NCBI GenBank assembly: GCA_963675575.1 | Contig: OY776378.1 | Coordinates: 2,046,001 to 2,110,000 of the forward strand | DNA length: 64,000 nt | Direction: 5' to 3' | Source of the DNA: JAGLOK01 sp963675575 | Lineage (GTDB): Bacteria > Bacillota > Clostridia > Christensenellales > UMGS416 | In this document: positions 62,084 through 64,000 of the stretch, piece after piece | Position numbering within the stretch: the stretch's first letter is position 1 | How the letters are laid out: the number at the start of each line of letters is the position of its first letter | The notes under the pieces: generated by a model | What the model was told of the DNA's origin: nothing | Database searches by the model: none | The model's input: only the letters and a program-made list of their open reading frames with translations | Position numbers and translations under genes: made by a program

Positions 62084-63190
62084 ATGAAAAAAGGTAAAAA
62101 TAAAACTAAAGAAGAAAAACACACAAAGCCTGGCGTGCAATCTAAAATAATTTGGAATATCTGCATCTTCTTTTGTATTGCTATAATAATTTTGGGAACA
62201 GTGCTTTGGGATTACTATTCACTTTGGGCTTACATGGATTTTTCTTTCCTGAAAAACAGCAGTGCCGAAATTACGCCTACAAACACCAAAACATCAACCG
62301 CGCCTTTGCTTACCACTACACCCTCACCAATACCTACACCTAACAAAGCACATTCGCCAACCTTAACTCCGATACCCACTCCTACTCCAACCGCAACTCC
62401 CATACCCCATCCCGGAGACCGGGACGGCAAATTTACTCAAGGCGAAATAATAATCGGGGACAATTCATACCACAGTCAAGATTTGTCAATCGAGATATCC
62501 AAATACTATGAAAATGAAATAACATATTTCGTAGCTGAAGTTTATGTGCGTGACATGGATAATTTCTTTGCGGCTTTTGCCGGCGGCAAGTATGGCACCA
62601 GAAAAGAAGTTACTTCTAAAATGGCTCAAGACAACAACGCGATTTTCGCAGTTTCCGGAGACTATTATAATGCGCGCGAAGGCGGACTAATAGTAAGAAA
62701 TTCTGTACAATACAGAAATGGAAGCGGGTTATACAATGAAGTGCTGGCAATATACAATGATGGCAGTATGAAGGGCTTCAGTCATAAAGATGCGTATAGT
62801 GGGGAGCTTGCAGCTGACGAGAATGTTGTTCATACATATGTCTTTGGCCCGATTTTGCTTACAGGCGGCGAACTTGCGCGAGAATGGACTGACAGAAATT
62901 ATAAAATACGTCATCCTCGGGTGGGCATTGGCATGGTCGAACCATATCATTATTATTTCATATTAGCAGATGGTCGAAAGCAGGGCTATTCAATAGGGAT
63001 TTCACTGCCAGAGCTTACTGATTTGTTTATAGAATTAGAGTGCACCGAGGCATATAACCTCGATGGCGGCGGCTCTGCAACAATGATATTTTTAAACGAA
63101 CTTGTGAACCTTCCACAGGGCACAACCAAAGAAAGGGCTATGGGCGACTGTATATGCTTTATAGAAACCAATTCGACTTCAACGGAATAA
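62084..63190 (+). CDS. Membrane-anchored phosphodiester glycosidase-family protein
   Basis: A 368-residue type II membrane protein: basic N-terminus, one transmembrane helix (about 25-45), a long Thr/Pro linker (about 60-105, TPTPTPTATPIP type), then a domain of the phosphodiester glycosidase family (PF09992, NAGPA-like). The active-site motif AYNLDGGGSATMIFLN near residue 325 and FAVSGDYYNAREGGLIVR are visible. These enzymes act on sugar-phosphate diesters of envelope glycopolymers. It is followed directly by the rhamnosidase gene. Confidence 0.9.
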   Translation: MKKGKNKTKEEKHTKPGVQSKIIWNICIFFCIAIIILGTVLWDYYSLWAYMDFSFLKNSSAEITPTNTKTSTAPLLTTTPSPIPTPNKAHSPTLTPIPTPTPTATPIPHPGDRDGKFTQGEIIIGDNSYHSQDLSIEISKYYENEITYFVAEVYVRDMDNFFAAFAGGKYGTRKEVTSKMAQDNNAIFAVSGDYYNAREGGLIVRNSVQYRNGSGLYNEVLAIYNDGSMKGFSHKDAYSGELAADENVVHTYVFGPILLTGGELAREWTDRNYKIRHPRVGIGMVEPYHYYFILADGRKQGYSIGISLPELTDLFIELECTEAYNLDGGGSATMIFLNELVNLPQGTTKERAMGDCICFIETNSTSTE

Positions 63191-63191
63191 T

Positions 63192-64000
63192 ATGAATATC
63201 GTAAATTTAAAATGCGGATATCAAAAAAATCCTAATCAAATTGCAAGAGAAAATGTATGTTTTTCCTGGGGAACTGAAAATGTTGGAAATCAAAAAGCAT
63301 ACCGACTTCAAATTTCCCATGATGAAAATTTTAAAATAATATATGTCGATACTCAGAAAATATTATCTTCAAGCAACAAATTCATAAAAGTAAAAGCCAA
63401 TCTTTCAAGAGCCGCAAAATACTATTGGAGAGTAAAAGTATATACCCAAGACGGCGAAGAAGATTGGAGTCCGATTGCGCATTTTGAAACAAAACATAAA
63501 GGATTTAATGCAAAGTGGATAGCTTCGCAAAGAACAAGAGACCTTATATTACCCGCCCCTTCTACACGCTTCAGAAAAGAATTCGAGTCTGTAGGCAAGG
63601 TTTTAAGCGCAAGGTTATACGCGAGCGCGCAGGGTAACTATAGCGCGTATATAAATGGTGAAAAATGCGGCAGCCAATATCTTTCTCCCGGCTGGACAGA
63701 ATACAAATCAAGAATACAATATCAAGTATACGATGTCACAAGCCTTATTGCCGATGGCGTCAATTGTTTGGCCGCGGTTGTATCCGATGGTTGGTTCATG
63801 GGTCCTCTTACGGGCAATCGTGAGGGTGTGCGTTGCAAATTCGGTGATGAAAGAGCTTTCTTAGCCCAGCTTGAAATTGATTATGAAGACGGTTCTTACA
63901 GCAGTGTCATCACAGACTCTCAATGGCAAAGTGATATGAAAAGCGCATACACTCGATGTGAAATATATTACGGCGCCGATTATGATTCGAGACTGGAAGA
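63192..64000 (+). CDS. Alpha-L-rhamnosidase, N-terminal part (gene continues beyond window)
   Basis: The open frame reads from ATG 63192 to the window edge (about 269 codons). It opens MNIVNLKCGYQKNPNQIARE, has a beta-sandwich domain (YRLQISHDENFKIIYVDTQK), then ARLYASAQGNYSAYINGEKC and LSPGWTEYKSRIQYQVYDVT, the rhamnosidase N-terminal carbohydrate-binding region of GH78 enzymes. The catalytic domain lies off the right edge. There is no signal peptide, so a cytoplasmic enzyme is likely. It starts 2 bases after the upstream stop with no strong ribosome binding site, so translation is probably coupled. Confidence 0.88.
   Translation, partial: MNIVNLKCGYQKNPNQIARENVCFSWGTENVGNQKAYRLQISHDENFKIIYVDTQKILSSSNKFIKVKANLSRAAKYYWRVKVYTQDGEEDWSPIAHFETKHKGFNAKWIASQRTRDLILPAPSTRFRKEFESVGKVLSARLYASAQGNYSAYINGEKCGSQYLSPGWTEYKSRIQYQVYDVTSLIADGVNCLAAVVSDGWFMGPLTGNREGVRCKFGDERAFLAQLEIDYEDGSYSSVITDSQWQSDMKSAYTRCEIYYGADYDSRLE

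Noticed and set aside
1..64000. CRISPR arrays, rRNA operons or prophage
   Set aside because: No regularly spaced short repeats, rRNA sequence, or phage structural or integrase genes were recognised.

Overview
The window is a chromosomal segment of a low-G+C, anaerobic-looking Firmicute, most likely in the class Clostridia. Pointers to this are AT-rich intergenic DNA, frequent TTG/GTG starts, strong AGGAGG-type ribosome binding sites, a Thr T-box leader before thrS, FeoA/FeoB iron uptake, a PPi-type phosphofructokinase, the MEP isoprenoid pathway, a SpoVB/MurJ-like flippase beside mazG and hup, and many lipoproteins or anchored proteins with Pro/Thr-rich linkers. No rRNA, CRISPR array or prophage was seen. 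Species cannot be named from the sequence alone.

Layout. 0-3 kb: minus-strand protein quality control operon tig-clpP-clpX (clpX runs off the left edge). 3-7.4 kb: a secreted serine hydrolase, an acidic lipoprotein, a VOC protein, an IspD-IspF fusion and RqcP. 7.5-10.6 kb: minus-strand group with a UbiA-type polyprenyl-phosphate phosphoribosyltransferase, a PHP phosphoesterase and a flippase-like membrane protein. 10.7-13 kb: feoAB behind a consensus promoter and an 18-bp palindrome. 13-25.5 kb: housekeeping and envelope genes (PepV-like dipeptidase, DUF4349 lipoprotein, MFS permease, zinc-dependent phospholipase family, RadC, PPi-PFK, a di-heme plus FMN electron-transfer membrane protein, Rho, HU). 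25.7-32 kb: mazG, SpoVB-like flippase, Na+/Ca2+ antiporter, tadA, ROK glucokinase, GNAT.

32-37.9 kb is the accessory zone. It holds an intact IS256-family element with an 8-bp target duplication, inserted in a terminator; an IS3-family element that truncates a decayed membrane gene; and a 1.7-kb very AT-rich segment with a DUF2691-like gene, small membrane genes and a 33-residue membrane peptide. That segment is flanked by 25-bp direct repeats derived from the 3' end of the neighbouring carboxyspermidine decarboxylase gene.

37.9-43.4 kb encodes a complete arginine-agmatine-putrescine-carboxyspermidine-spermidine route (speA, speB, carboxyspermidine dehydrogenase, carboxyspermidine decarboxylase), in two blocks separated by a palindrome that overlaps a possible promoter. 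43.5-54 kb: a Sel1-repeat lipoprotein, T-box/thrS, a VWA membrane protein, an MFS permease, PrfC, tRNA-Asn, two copies of a structured repeat, and a Fpg/Nei-like protein lacking key catalytic residues. 54-59 kb: an L,D-transpeptidase next to a three-gene ExbB/ExbD-like putative ion-driven membrane complex, an unexpected module for a single-membrane cell, and a VanZ-fusion membrane protein. 59-64 kb: DegV, an FmdB-type zinc ribbon protein, MurA, a phosphodiester glycosidase and the start of an alpha-L-rhamnosidase.

The best candidates for undescribed biology are the ExbB/ExbD-like trio (54.99-56.72 kb), the polyprenyl-phosphoribose group (7.5-10.6 kb), the single-chain di-heme/FMN protein (22.4 kb) and the small repeat-flanked island (36.2-37.9 kb). 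All functional statements rest on motif and family recognition by eye; no database search was run.
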